In this document: positions 43,585 through 52,626 of the stretch, piece by piece
Layout: each line of letters begins with the position of its first letter
How positions within the stretch are numbered: the first letter of the stretch is position 1
NCBI GenBank assembly: GCA_038237665.1
Contig: JBBRYK010000003.1
Coordinates: 1 to 64,000, forward strand
DNA length: 64,000 bases
Source: JBBRYK01 sp038237665
GTDB lineage: Bacteria > Actinomycetota > Thermoleophilia > Gaiellales > Gaiellaceae
Direction: 5' to 3'
Notes under the pieces: model-generated
The model's input: the letters and a program-made list of their open reading frames with translations, nothing else
What the model was told of the DNA's origin: nothing
Databases searched by the model: none
Program-made: the position numbers and the translations under genes

Positions 43585-44355
43585 GTGCGGCCGGATCCCT
43601 ACGCATTCGACTTCGAGCCGCTCTACCTGGCCCTCTGCGTCGCCGCTGCGCCGGCGTACGTGGTCGCCGCGAGGAGGGAGGATGTCGATCGGCGCCGGGT
43701 GATCGCCTTCTCGTTCGGCATCGCGTTGGTCGTCGTCGCGCTGAACTCGCCGCTGGAGACCCTGGCGCGCCACTATCTGCTGCTGATTCACCTGCTCCAG
43801 AACGTGATGATCGCGGACTGGGCGCCGCCGCTCCTGATCCTCGGCCTGACACCGGCGATGCGCTCCGTGGTCTCCCGGCGCGGCGGGCGCGCCTTCTGCG
43901 CCCTCACGCGCCCGAAGGTTGCGCTTCCCGTCTGGCTGGTCGTCTGGTACGCGGTCCATCTCGGCGCCTTCTACGACTGGGCGCTGCGCAACGCCTGGGC
44001 ACTCAACGTCGAGCACGCATCGCTGATTGCCGCCGGCTTCGTGTTCTGGTGGCCGGTGCTGGCGCGGGAGCAGAAGGCGCTCTCCACGCCGGCCTCGATC
44101 GCCTACCTCGGCGTCGGCTTCGTCGGCTCGGCCTTCCTCGGGCTTGCACTGATGTTCTCGACCAGCCCGTTCTACGGCTACTACGAGCATGTGCCGAGGA
44201 TCTGGGGCCTGTCGGCGGTTCGCGACCAGAACCTCGGCGGGCTCTTCATGAACGTCGAGGAGACGATCGTCTTCCTCGTCGCGATCGCGTATTTCCTGCT
44301 TCGGCTCTTCGAGGAGGAGGACGAGTCGCACCGGGCCGCGGAGCCCCGTGCCTGA
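43585..44355 (+). CDS. CtaG-like membrane protein (second copy)
   Basis: A 256-aa paralogue of the preceding gene, also of the caa3_CtaG family. Conserved pieces are HYLLLIHLLQNVMIADWAPP, WYAVHLGAFYDWALRN and LNVEHASLIAAGFVFWWP, with matching histidines, but the N-terminal signal region is missing. It may work with the first copy as a pair. The C-terminal tail is acidic (FEEEDESHRAAE). Start is GTG 43585. Its stop is directly followed by four 12-bp repeats. Confidence 0.83.
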   Translation: MRPDPYAFDFEPLYLALCVAAAPAYVVAARREDVDRRRVIAFSFGIALVVVALNSPLETLARHYLLLIHLLQNVMIADWAPPLLILGLTPAMRSVVSRRGGRAFCALTRPKVALPVWLVVWYAVHLGAFYDWALRNAWALNVEHASLIAAGFVFWWPVLAREQKALSTPASIAYLGVGFVGSAFLGLALMFSTSPFYGYYEHVPRIWGLSAVRDQNLGGLFMNVEETIVFLVAIAYFLLRLFEEEDESHRAAEPRA

Positions 44356-44403
44356 CTCGGTGCCAGGCTCGGTGCCAGGCTCGGTGCCAGGCTCGGTGCC
44401 AGG
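44356..44403. repeat. Four tandem copies of a 12-bp repeat (CTCGGTGCCAGG)
   Basis: Four perfect consecutive 12-bp units begin right after the stop of the second ctaG gene and end 30 bp before the convergent acyl-CoA dehydrogenase stop. The core GGTGCCAGG also occurs in the palindromic repeat at 34602-34630. No coding meaning on either strand is likely. Confidence 0.9.
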
Positions 44404-44432
44404 CATGAACTTCTTGACCGAGCAGATTCCGG

Positions 44433-45566
44433 CTAAAGCCCCAGGTGCTTCGCGATCACCATGCGCTGCACCTCGTTCGTCCCCTCGCCGATCTCGAGGA
44501 TCTTCTGGTCCCGGTAGAGCCGTGAGATCGGAAACTCGTCCATGTAGCCGTAGCCGCCGTGGATCTGCAGGGCCCAGTTGACGGCCCGGTTGGAGAGCTC
44601 GCCCGTGTAGAGCTTGGCCATCGCCGCTTCCTTCCCGAACTCGCGGCCCTGATCCTTGAGCCAGGCCGCGCGGTACACGAGCGCGCGGCCCGCCTCGATC
44701 TCGGTCGCCATGTCGGCGAGCCGGAACTGCACGGCCTGGAAGCGCGAGATCGGCTTCCCGAACTGCTGCCGCTCAAGGGCGTAGGCGTGCGCCAGGTCGT
44801 AGGCGCCCTGGGCCAGGCCGACCCCCATCGCGCCGACCGAGATCCGGCCCCCGTCGAGGATCTCGAGGAACTGAATGAATCCTCGCCCCCGTTCGCCGAG
44901 CAGGTTCCCCTCCGGAACGGCGCAGTCCCGAAACGACAGCTCGCGGGTATCCGAGGCCCGCCAGCCGAGCTTCTCCATCGGCGCGGAGATCTCGTACCCT
45001 GGCGTGCCGTTCGGGACGACGATGTTCGAGATCTCGTCCTCGCCGGTCCGCGCGGTGATCGTGACGAGGCCGCTGATGTCAGTGCCCGCGTTGGTGATGA
45101 AGATCTTCGAGCCGTTGATCACCCACTGCCCGTCACGCAGCTCGGCGGTCGTCCTGGTGGCGCCGGCGTCCGAGCCGGCATCCGGCTCGGTCAGCCCGAA
45201 CGCCGCCAGCTTGCGGCCCGCCGCCAGGTCCGGGAGCCACTCCTGCTTCTGCTCCTCGGTGCCGAACAGGAGAATCGGCATCGTCCCGAGCGAGGTGTGC
45301 GCGGCGAGCGTGATCGCCACCGACGAGTCGATTCGCGTCAGCTCCTCGACGGCGATCGCGTAGGAAAGCGTGTCGCCGCCCGCGCCGCCGTACTCCTCGG
45401 GGATCGGCAGCCCCATCAGCCCGAGCTCGCCGAGCTCGGCGACGAGCTCGTAGGGGAAGCGATGCTCACGGTCGAGCTCCGCAGCGACCGGCGCGACCCG
45501 GTCGAGCGCAAACTGCCGGACCGTGTCCCGGATCAGCTCCTGCTCGGAGGTGAGGTCGAGGTCCAC
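44433..45566 (-). CDS. Acyl-CoA dehydrogenase
   Basis: A 377-aa flavoenzyme. Family pieces are DLTSEQELIRDTVRQFA, GLPIPEEYGGAGGDTL, the FAD loop AAFGLTEPDAGSDAGA, and the C-terminus IGEGTNEVQRMVIAKHLGL. It could be a short- or branched-chain dehydrogenase, and might work with the carboxylase genes at 54.9-61.1 kb, but no close linkage proves this. The ATG at 45566 directly follows the stop of the upstream peptidase gene, so the two are co-transcribed. Confidence 0.92.
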   Translation of the reverse strand: MDLDLTSEQELIRDTVRQFALDRVAPVAAELDREHRFPYELVAELGELGLMGLPIPEEYGGAGGDTLSYAIAVEELTRIDSSVAITLAAHTSLGTMPILLFGTEEQKQEWLPDLAAGRKLAAFGLTEPDAGSDAGATRTTAELRDGQWVINGSKIFITNAGTDISGLVTITARTGEDEISNIVVPNGTPGYEISAPMEKLGWRASDTRELSFRDCAVPEGNLLGERGRGFIQFLEILDGGRISVGAMGVGLAQGAYDLAHAYALERQQFGKPISRFQAVQFRLADMATEIEAGRALVYRAAWLKDQGREFGKEAAMAKLYTGELSNRAVNWALQIHGGYGYMDEFPISRLYRDQKILEIGEGTNEVQRMVIAKHLGL

Positions 45567-46984
45567 CTAGCGGCTCAACCGATCGGCGAGCTCGACGATC
45601 AGGCGAACGCCGTAGCCGGTGCCGCCCGGGTCGGCGAGATAGTCGCCCCGCGAGCGGGTGAAGAAGCCCGTGCCGGCCATGTCGATATGCGCCCAGGGTC
45701 CCTCGCCCGCGAACTCCTGCAGAAACGAGGCCGCCAGCACCGGCCCGCCCTGGCGCAGGATCGAGTGGTTCTTCAGGTCGGCAAACGACGAGTTGATGTA
45801 CCGACGGTAGCGGGGGTGGAGCGGCCAGGGCCACGCATGGTCGCCGCTCGCCTCGCCGGCCTCGACGACGAGGTCACGCCACTCGGGCGGATCGCCGAAG
45901 ACGCCGGCGTAGAAATCGCCGAGCGCGCGCTCCATCGTCCCGGTCAGGGTGGCCAGGTCGAGGAGGTGAGTCGCCCCCTGCTGTCGCGCGTACCAGAGCG
46001 CGTCCGCGAGGACGAGCCGCCCTTCGCAGTCGGTGTCGACACCTCGATCGTCTTGCCGTTCAGCGCGCGGAGGATGTCGCCGGGGCGGAAGGCGCCGCCG
46101 CCGACCATGTTCTCGGAAGCGGCGACGACTGCGAGCACCCGCAGGGGCACGCCGAGCTCGGCTAGCGCTCCCATCGCCTCGATCACGGCCGCGCCTCCTG
46201 CCATGTCCCCTTTCATCTCCTCCATGTAGAGCGAGGGCTTGAGCGAGATGCCGCCGCTGTCGAACGTGATCGCCTTGCCCACCAGTCCGAGGAGGAGGTC
46301 GCCTCGAGCCGGCTCGGGCGGGTCGTAGTGCATGACGATCAGCCGCGCCGGGTTGTGGCTACCCTGCGCGACGCCTGCGAAGGCGCCCATCCCCAGGGCG
46401 TGGATCTCTTCCGGCCCGAGGGCGTCGGCGGTCAGATTGTCTGCGCCGGCCGCGATCTCCTTCGCCCGCTCGGCGAGCCGCTCCGGGGTCATGTCGTTGG
46501 GCGGCGCATTGGCGAGGTCGCGGGCGCGATTCGTCCAGGCGGCGATCTGCGCCGCCCGCCGGGAAACGTCGATGACGTCCGCGCCGTCGGCGGTCAGCAG
46601 GGTCAACCGGCCGACCGGGCTCCGCGACTCTGCGGTCGTCTTCCACCGCCCGGGGTCGTAGCCGCCGACCACGGTTCCCTCCACGATCGCTCGAGCCTGC
46701 TCGGCCGCAGGCAGCTCGAGGCGCTCGTCGAGCATCCAGCCGACCTCCCCGCCGTGGTGCACGTCCCGCGCGACCAGCGCGGCGACGGTGCGCACGGCGT
46801 CGGCGTCGGCGTCTGCGGCGATCCCGGCGACTGCCACCCGGCGCCCCTCGGCGTGCACGATCGTGACGGAGCCCGGACCGGCCGGCACGTCGACCGCGAG
46901 AGGGTTGGCACCGTCGACGGCGAACGCGGCGATGAGCCCCCCCGAGAACGATCCCGGCGCCGCGACGTCGACGGTCAGTCCCAT
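45567..46984 (-). pseudogene. pepA: Leucyl aminopeptidase (M17) gene with a single-base frameshift
   Basis: Two frames together give one complete M17 aminopeptidase of about 470 residues. The first part, from ATG 46984, holds GKAITFDSGGISLKPSL and MKGDMAGGAAV (metal-binding Lys and Asp). After LNGKTIEVST the sense moves to another frame that continues TDCEGRLVLADALWYARQQ and HLLDLATLTG to the stop at 45567-45569. One base is missing near 46036. The normal reading would be SNTDCEGR, whose Asp and Glu are zinc ligands. A sequencing or assembly error is as likely as a real mutation. Confidence 0.8.
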
Positions 46985-47066
46985 GGGAACGGGCGATGCT
47001 ATCCGACCTCTCTCATAGCGTGCGCGAAATGACCCGGACCCTCTTTACGCCTTCAGAGTTGCCGAC

Positions 47067-47072
47067 TACGGT
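47067..47072 (+). promoter_or_regulatory. -10 box (TACGGT) with TTTACG -35
   Basis: TTTACG (47044-47049) and TACGGT (47067-47072) are separated by 17 bp and end 7 nt before ATG 47080, predicting a leaderless mRNA. Confidence 0.45.
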
Positions 47073-47079
47073 GAGAACG

Positions 47080-47313
47080 ATGGATGCCACGCCGCTGCGG
47101 CCGGCGGGCCCCGCGCGCTTCCGGCGCGCTGCTTCGCCGCGCGCCATGGAAGCGCTCCTGACCGAGATCTCGACGCTCGTGGTCGAGCGCCAGCGGCTCC
47201 GCGCACGGGGCGCCAGCTCGCTCAGGCTCGAGCGCAACCGGCTGCGGATCGCGCGGTCCCAGTGGGAGCTCTCCTACTCGCTGATCCTGCGCTACCGGGC
47301 CGAAGCGGCCTAG
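47080..47313 (+). CDS. Small hypothetical protein
   Basis: A 77-aa basic, helical protein (LLTEISTLVVERQRLRA and LERNRLRIARSQWELSYSLI) with no recognised family. The regular Leu/Arg pattern suggests a coiled-coil or helical DNA- or protein-binding module. The start ATG 47080 is favoured by TACGGT 7 nt upstream; a longer frame starts at 46996. Its end overlaps the convergent CGNR gene by 4 nt. Confidence 0.55.
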   Translation: MDATPLRPAGPARFRRAASPRAMEALLTEISTLVVERQRLRARGASSLRLERNRLRIARSQWELSYSLILRYRAEAA

Positions 47314-47876
47314 CTCACCGCGCGCCGCCGCGCTCGATATGCGCGGGTCTTGCGCCGGTTCCCGCAGAGCTGCATCGAGCACCAGGCCGCCGAGCGGTTC
47401 TTCGAGTAGTCGTAGAACGCCCAGCTGCACTGGCGGCACGCCTTCAGCCGTGACCACGTTCCTTCGGTCATCGCCCGGTGGACGAGTGCGAGCAGCACGC
47501 CGTGAGCGGCCGGAACGCCGACTGCCGAGGGCTCGAGCCGCGCCGAGCCGTCCGCTGAGAAACGCAGGCCGATGCCGGCAGCCTCGGCGACGCCGTTGAG
47601 CTCGGCGATCGCGCCTGGGTCGAGATCGTGGCCCGCGTTGGCGACGAGCAGCGCGCGGAGAGCCTCACGAAGAGCCTGTGTGGCCTGAACGTCCTCGGGC
47701 CCGACCGTCTGTGCGCCCGGCAGGCCGCGGGCCGCGAGCCATTCGCCTAGCGTTTCAGCATCCGGTACGAACTCGATCGAGTTCTCGAAGTCGGCGGTGT
47801 TGACCAGCTCCTGAACGAGGCGGAGCGGCTGCGGAGCCGCTTTGGGGACGTCGTAGCGAGGCGGCTTGCGTGACAT
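47310..47876 (-). CDS. CGNR zinc-finger (ABATE domain) transcriptional regulator
   Basis: A 188-aa protein with an N-terminal ABATE-type ligand domain (LVQELVNTADFEN, then ALREALRALLVA) and a C-terminal CGNR zinc finger (CRQCSWAFYDYSKNRSAAWC followed by CGNRRKTRAYRARRR). Such regulators bind DNA through the finger. It is divergent from an ABC exporter, and a perfect inverted repeat lies between them over the exporter's -35 box, so it probably represses the exporter. Start ATG 47876. Confidence 0.88.
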   Translation of the reverse strand: MSRKPPRYDVPKAAPQPLRLVQELVNTADFENSIEFVPDAETLGEWLAARGLPGAQTVGPEDVQATQALREALRALLVANAGHDLDPGAIAELNGVAEAAGIGLRFSADGSARLEPSAVGVPAAHGVLLALVHRAMTEGTWSRLKACRQCSWAFYDYSKNRSAAWCSMQLCGNRRKTRAYRARRRAVS

Positions 47877-47895
47877 GATCGAGGAGGAGAGGAGC

Positions 47896-47922
47896 ACACC
47901 TGTGAAGTCGTTTGACAGGTGT
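47896..47922. promoter_or_regulatory. Inverted-repeat operator between the CGNR regulator and ABC exporter
   Basis: ACACCTGT (47896-47903) and ACAGGTGT (47915-47922) are perfect 8-bp inverted arms with an 11-bp spacer. The right arm covers part of the -35 box TTGACA of the exporter promoter, as expected of a repressor site. Confidence 0.7.
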
Positions 47923-47941
47923 CGAAACACTAACGTAGCGT
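47912..47941 (+). promoter_or_regulatory. Promoter of the ABC exporter genes
   Basis: TTGACA (47912-47917) and TAGCGT (47936-47941) are 18 bp apart. The GTG start at 47950 lies 8 nt past the -10 box, so the transcript would be leaderless. The operator overlaps the -35 box. Confidence 0.65.
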
Positions 47942-47949
47942 CTGCGCAG

Positions 47950-50900
47950 GTGACAAGGCTGCGCCGCTCCTTGTTCGTGCTGCGCCTCGCGAGGCAGCGG
48001 CTCGCCCGGCGGCCCGGAGGGGCTGTGCTGGTTGCCCTCGGCCTGGCCGCCGGGGCGGCAACCATCGCGGTCGTGCTCGTCGGAAGCGTGGTAGCCCGCG
48101 ACCGGGCGGCCGCGCGTGCCGTTCGCGCCCTCGGCGGCGCAGACGGTGCGTTCCGGGTCACGTGGCTCGGCGTGCCTGGTCAGTCGGACACCGATTTTCG
48201 CTCGCTCGACCGTCGCGCCCGCGGAGCGCTCTCGGCGATCGCGCCCGAGCCCTCGTTCTCCGTGCTCCTCTACCGCGAGACCCGTTTCGGCGAAGCGCTC
48301 GCCGACCTGGGTGCGGTCGACGGTCTCGCCCGCTGGGTGCGGCTGGCCTCGGGGCGTCTGCCGCGCAAGTGCACGCCGATTCGCTGCGAGGTGCTCCAGT
48401 TGGGTGGCGTGGGCAGGACGCCGACGCTGGAGGGCCTCCCGATCAGCGTTGTCGGCACGGGGAGGCTTACCTCCGAGGCCCCGTTCGGAAGCCTGATCGT
48501 CGCCGGTGCCTACTCGGCGGCTCGGGCCCAGGCGATCGGCTACCACGCTCCCTCGCCGCCCCTCTTCGTCGCCGACGGGGTCGAAACGCTCGCGCGCCTG
48601 CCTGCGCTCGAGTCGATCTACCGCAGCTACGCGTGGGTCGCACCGGTCCGGCCCGGCTCGATCCACCCCTGGCAGCTGCACGCGCTCGGCGTTCGCTCGG
48701 CCCGCACGGACGCGGCGCTGCACGCGGCCTCGCCGCTCTTCGACCTGGTGACGCCGATCGACGAGCTGCAGGCGGCCGCGGACTCGAGCCGCGCAGGCGC
48801 CCGCCGCCTGCTGCTGATCGGAGGCCAGGCAGCCGCGCTCCTGCTCGCGTTCGCGCTGCTCAGCGGTTCAGCGCTTCGCCGCGACCTCGAGGCCGCGAGG
48901 CGCCGGCTCAGCTGGGCCGGTGCAACGCGGGCCCAGGTCGTCGGGCTCACCGTCGTGGAGGCTGCGGTCGTGGCCGCGGTGGCGACCGTGATCGGGTTCG
49001 GGATCGGCGCCGCGGCCGGCGCGATCGTCGCCGACCGGGCCGGATCACCCCCAGGGGCGGTGCTGCGGCACGCGCTCCTGACTCAGGGCGGCGTCGCTCT
49101 CCTGGGCGCCACCGTCGCGGCGACCGCGCTGCTCACCCTGCTCGCCCTGCTCGTGCCCGGAGCGCGTCTCGGCAGGCTGACCGTAGGCCCGCTCGAGATC
49201 GGAGCCCTCGGCGCACTCGCTGCGGTGGGAGTCGGCTTCGCCCGTGGGCGTGCCGGCCCCGAGGAGCTGGCGGCGGGCGGAGGGACCGGTGCGCTCCTCG
49301 CGCTGCTGCCCGGGCTCGCGGCCTTCGTCGCCGCCGTCCTCTGCGCGCGAGGCCTGCCGCCTCTGCTCCGCCTCGCCGGCCGTGCGACGCGGCGGGCCGG
49401 CGCCCCCGTCAGGCTGGCCGTGCTCTCGCTCGCCCGGCATCCCGGGAGGAGCGCGCTCGCCGTCGCCTTCCTCGTCGTCAGCAGCGGGCTCGCGGCCTTC
49501 GCTGCGACCTATCGCGCGACGCTCTCCGGCAACCAGGCCGACGAGGCGGCATTCGCCGTTCCGGCCGACTTCGTCGTCGCCGAGGACTTCTCGAAGCTCT
49601 CCTACCCGCTCGAAGTCGCGTCGCTCGCGCGCTACCGGGCGCTCGCGCCGGGCGTGGCCGCCCTGCCGGTCCTGCGCCTGCCGGCCGATGTGGAGGGAAC
49701 GGGACAGGGAATCGCGCCCACCGTCCTCGGCCTGCCGGCCGCCGAGTTGCCGAAACTGCGGGGCTGGCGGAGTGACTTCTCGTCGGAGTCCGCGGCGTCG
49801 CTCGCAGCGCGGATTCGCCCGGCCCGGCCGGTTGCGCTTCGTGGTGCACGGCTTCCTGCAAGTGCTCGGGAGCTGTCTCTCGAAGCCTCGGTGCGCGGAA
49901 ACGCCGTTGCCATTTTCGCCAACATACAGTCCGAAGATGGAGGCTTCGTCGAGATCCGCCTGGGCGACGCCGGCCGGGTAGCGAAGATCCTGCGCGCCCG
50001 TCTGCCCGCGGAGGCGCGTGGCGGGCTCCTCGTCGGCCTTCGCATCGGCGTCACGGGGCCGCGAAACGCGGATGCGTTCGAGAACATCGGCAAGGGGGAG
50101 CTGACCGTTGGGCCTCTCACCGCCGGCTCGCTGACCGTCCGCTACGAGGGCTGGTTCGGCGTCACCGGTGTGCGGCGCCTCGGGGGCTCCCCGGTGCGGC
50201 TCCGCTACCTGGTCTCGAACCAGGTCTTCTCGCGCTTTCGGCCGGCCGAGCCGACCGACGGGAAGCCCGTTCCCGCGATCGTCTCGCCTGCGGTCGCCGA
50301 AGTGGCTGGCCAGGGAGGCACGCTGCCCGTCGACCTGGCGGGCCAGCAGCTGCTCGTTCGCGTCGTCGGGACCGCCGAGCGCGTGCCTTCCGTCGACGGG
50401 GACTTCGTGCTGATGGACGAGTCGTGGCTCTCGACCGCTCTCAACGCCGACACGCCGGGGGCAGGCCCCGTGCAGGAGATCTGGTTACGGACGCCGGCCT
50501 CGGACCGCGCTCGGGTCGCCTCGGCCCTCTCGCGGCCGCCGTTCGACACGCTCGAGCATCGCTCGCGGGTGGCCGTCGAGGCCTCGCTTCGCCGCGAGCC
50601 ACTGGCGCGAGGATCGCTCTTGACGCTCGCAGGCGCCGCGCTGGCGGCCCTGGCTCTGGCGGTGGGCGGCCTCCTGCTGGCGCTCGTGAACGACCTGCGC
50701 GACGAGCGGGGGGAGCTTCTGGATCTCGAGATCCAGGGCGCGACTCCCGGAGTGCTGCGGCGTCACCTCCGGCTTCGGGCCGGGATCGTCGTGGCCGCAG
50801 GAGTCGCCGGCGGGCTGGCGCTCGGCGCCGTCCTCTCCGTGCTCGTCGTCGATCTCGTCGCTCTGACCGCAAACGCCGCGCTTCCCCAACCGCCGCTTCG

Positions 50901-51033
50901 GCTGTATGCCGACTGGGCCGTCCTCGGCATCGGGGCAGCGGCCTACCTGGCGGCGACTGCGCTCGTCATCGGCATCGCGACGTGGCTGCCGTTCCGCGAC
51001 ACGCGCCCGCAGGCCGTGCCGGAGGCTGCGTGA
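47950..51033 (+). CDS. FtsX/MacB-like ABC transporter permease (large)
   Basis: A 1027-aa permease. It has an N-terminal helix after RRPGGAVLVALGLAAG, a large extracellular region, a middle set of helices (RLLLIGGQAAALLLAFALL), further helices near 440-500 and a C-terminal group that ends with YLAATALVIGIATWLP. This is a duplicated FtsX-type layout as in lipoprotein or antimicrobial-peptide exporters. It pairs with the ATPase gene downstream (GTGA overlap). The GTG 47950 start fits the -10 box. Substrate unknown. Confidence 0.82.
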   Translation: MTRLRRSLFVLRLARQRLARRPGGAVLVALGLAAGAATIAVVLVGSVVARDRAAARAVRALGGADGAFRVTWLGVPGQSDTDFRSLDRRARGALSAIAPEPSFSVLLYRETRFGEALADLGAVDGLARWVRLASGRLPRKCTPIRCEVLQLGGVGRTPTLEGLPISVVGTGRLTSEAPFGSLIVAGAYSAARAQAIGYHAPSPPLFVADGVETLARLPALESIYRSYAWVAPVRPGSIHPWQLHALGVRSARTDAALHAASPLFDLVTPIDELQAAADSSRAGARRLLLIGGQAAALLLAFALLSGSALRRDLEAARRRLSWAGATRAQVVGLTVVEAAVVAAVATVIGFGIGAAAGAIVADRAGSPPGAVLRHALLTQGGVALLGATVAATALLTLLALLVPGARLGRLTVGPLEIGALGALAAVGVGFARGRAGPEELAAGGGTGALLALLPGLAAFVAAVLCARGLPPLLRLAGRATRRAGAPVRLAVLSLARHPGRSALAVAFLVVSSGLAAFAATYRATLSGNQADEAAFAVPADFVVAEDFSKLSYPLEVASLARYRALAPGVAALPVLRLPADVEGTGQGIAPTVLGLPAAELPKLRGWRSDFSSESAASLAARIRPARPVALRGARLPASARELSLEASVRGNAVAIFANIQSEDGGFVEIRLGDAGRVAKILRARLPAEARGGLLVGLRIGVTGPRNADAFENIGKGELTVGPLTAGSLTVRYEGWFGVTGVRRLGGSPVRLRYLVSNQVFSRFRPAEPTDGKPVPAIVSPAVAEVAGQGGTLPVDLAGQQLLVRVVGTAERVPSVDGDFVLMDESWLSTALNADTPGAGPVQEIWLRTPASDRARVASALSRPPFDTLEHRSRVAVEASLRREPLARGSLLTLAGAALAALALAVGGLLLALVNDLRDERGELLDLEIQGATPGVLRRHLRLRAGIVVAAGVAGGLALGAVLSVLVVDLVALTANAALPQPPLRLYADWAVLGIGAAAYLAATALVIGIATWLPFRDTRPQAVPEAA

Positions 51034-52580
51034 ATCCCGCTGTCGAGGCGCGTGACCTGTTCCGTATCTACTCGACGGACGAGGGCGATGCGGCCGCGCT
51101 CCAGGGCCTGACGCTGACACTCGCGGACCGGGAGCTCATCGTCGTCCTCGGGCCGAGCGGATCGGGGAAGACGACGCTGCTCCGCATCCTGGCCGGTCTC
51201 GAGCGGCCGTCGGCCGGGATCGCGCGGGTCTTCGGCGTGAACGTGGGCCGGCTTCGGGGGCGACGGCTGGCCGCCTACAGAGCGGAGCTGCTCGGCTACG
51301 CCGACCAGCACTACACGCGTGCGCTCGCCCCCGAGCTGGAGGCGTGGGAGCTCGTGTCCGTCGGCCTCGGCCTGCGGGGAGTCGGCGCACCCGAGCGTGC
51401 CGCCCGCGCGGACGAGCTCCTGGAGCGGGTCGGCCTGCTCGAACGGCGCCGAGCGCGGCCGGCGGAGCTGTCGGGAGGCGAGCAGCAGCGGGTCGCACTC
51501 TGTGCGGCCGTGGCGGGGAGGCCGCGGCTGCTGCTCGCGGACGAGCCGACCGGCGAGCTCGACACGGCGACAGCGCACGAGGTCTACGAGCTCCTTCGCG
51601 AGCTGGCCCGCGAGGTCGGGTGCACGACGCTCGTCGTCAGTCACGATCCGGCCTCGGCGCGGATTGCCGACCGCGTCGTCCACGTGCGCGACGGGCGCGT
51701 CTCGGCCGAGGAGGGGGCGGGCGGCGGCGCCGAGTCGATCGTCGTCGCCAAGGGAGGGTGGGTGCATCTCGGTGAGGATCTGCTGCGGCGCGCGGGAATC
51801 GAGGGCAGCGCGAGCGCCGAGGTCGAGGGCGGCCGCATCGTCGTTTCGGGAACGGCCGCGAGCGGAACCGTGGCCGGCGTAGCGGAGACCACCGTCGTGC
51901 CCGTGCCGACCGCACCCTGGAACGGCGCGCCCGCTGCCGAGTTGCGTGCGGTCGGCAAACGGTTCGGGGAAGGGCGACCTGGCCAACTCGTCTTCGCAGG
52001 CCTGAGCGGGAGCTTCCGGCGTGGGAGGCTCGTCGCTGTCACGGGGCCTTCCGGCTCGGGCAAGACGACGCTGCTCCGCCTGCTCGCCGGTCTGGAGCGT
52101 GCGAGCGAGGGCGAGGTCCTGGTGCTGGGGACGAACGTCGCCGGCCTCGATCGCGGGGGGCGTGCGCGGTTTCGCCGCGAACATGTCGGCTACGTCGCCC
52201 AGGACCCGGAGCTGATTCCCTTTCTCGGAGTCCTCGAGAACCTCGAGCTGGCTCTCGAGCTGAGAGGGGTGGACGGCGGGCGTTCCGGACGGGCGCAGGA
52301 AGCGCTCGAGGCGGTCGGGCTCGGGGACCTCGCCGGGCAACGGGTCTCGCGCCTCTCGGCCGGCGAACGGCAGCGGGTGGCGGTTGCGCGAGCGCTTGCC
52401 ACGCGACCGGCGCTCCTGCTCGCCGACGAGCCGACGGCGCGCCTCGACGGCGCGAATGCCGTCGGGCTGGCCGCGCTCCTCGGCGACCTCGCGCGGGAGT
52501 GGGGGACGGCCGTCGTCTGTGCGACGCACGACGATTTCGTGGTCGACCAGGCGGACGAGTCGCTCGTACTCGGCGCGTAA
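51030..52580 (+). CDS. ABC transporter ATPase with two fused nucleotide-binding domains
   Basis: A 516-aa protein with two complete ATPase domains in one chain. Domain 1 has GPSGSGKTTLLRILAG, signature LSGGEQQRVAL and Walker B LLLADEPTGELD. Domain 2 has GPSGSGKTTLLRLLAG, signature LSAGERQRVAV and LLLADEPTARLD. Both are of the LolD/MacB type that drives FtsX-like permeases. Two domains fused in one gene match a single permease chain with two transmembrane halves. It overlaps the permease stop by GTGA. The catalytic His switches (SHD, THD) are both present. Confidence 0.92.
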   Translation: MNPAVEARDLFRIYSTDEGDAAALQGLTLTLADRELIVVLGPSGSGKTTLLRILAGLERPSAGIARVFGVNVGRLRGRRLAAYRAELLGYADQHYTRALAPELEAWELVSVGLGLRGVGAPERAARADELLERVGLLERRRARPAELSGGEQQRVALCAAVAGRPRLLLADEPTGELDTATAHEVYELLRELAREVGCTTLVVSHDPASARIADRVVHVRDGRVSAEEGAGGGAESIVVAKGGWVHLGEDLLRRAGIEGSASAEVEGGRIVVSGTAASGTVAGVAETTVVPVPTAPWNGAPAAELRAVGKRFGEGRPGQLVFAGLSGSFRRGRLVAVTGPSGSGKTTLLRLLAGLERASEGEVLVLGTNVAGLDRGGRARFRREHVGYVAQDPELIPFLGVLENLELALELRGVDGGRSGRAQEALEAVGLGDLAGQRVSRLSAGERQRVAVARALATRPALLLADEPTARLDGANAVGLAALLGDLAREWGTAVVCATHDDFVVDQADESLVLGA

Positions 52581-52613
52581 CGGCCTCGAGCCGGAGGCCC
52601 CTGCGCCCGCCGT

Positions 52614-52619
52614 TAGGCT
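52614..52619 (+). promoter_or_regulatory. -10 box (TAGGCT) of the MFS gene
   Basis: TAGGCT ends 7 nt before the GTG at 52627, the leaderless-type spacing. Confidence 0.4.
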
Positions 52620-52626
52620 CCCCCGG

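Noticed and set aside
43582..44406. A minus-strand frame starting with PGTEPGTE repeats
   Set aside because: The repeat peptide is just a translation of the 12-bp tandem DNA repeat and the rest is antisense to ctaG.
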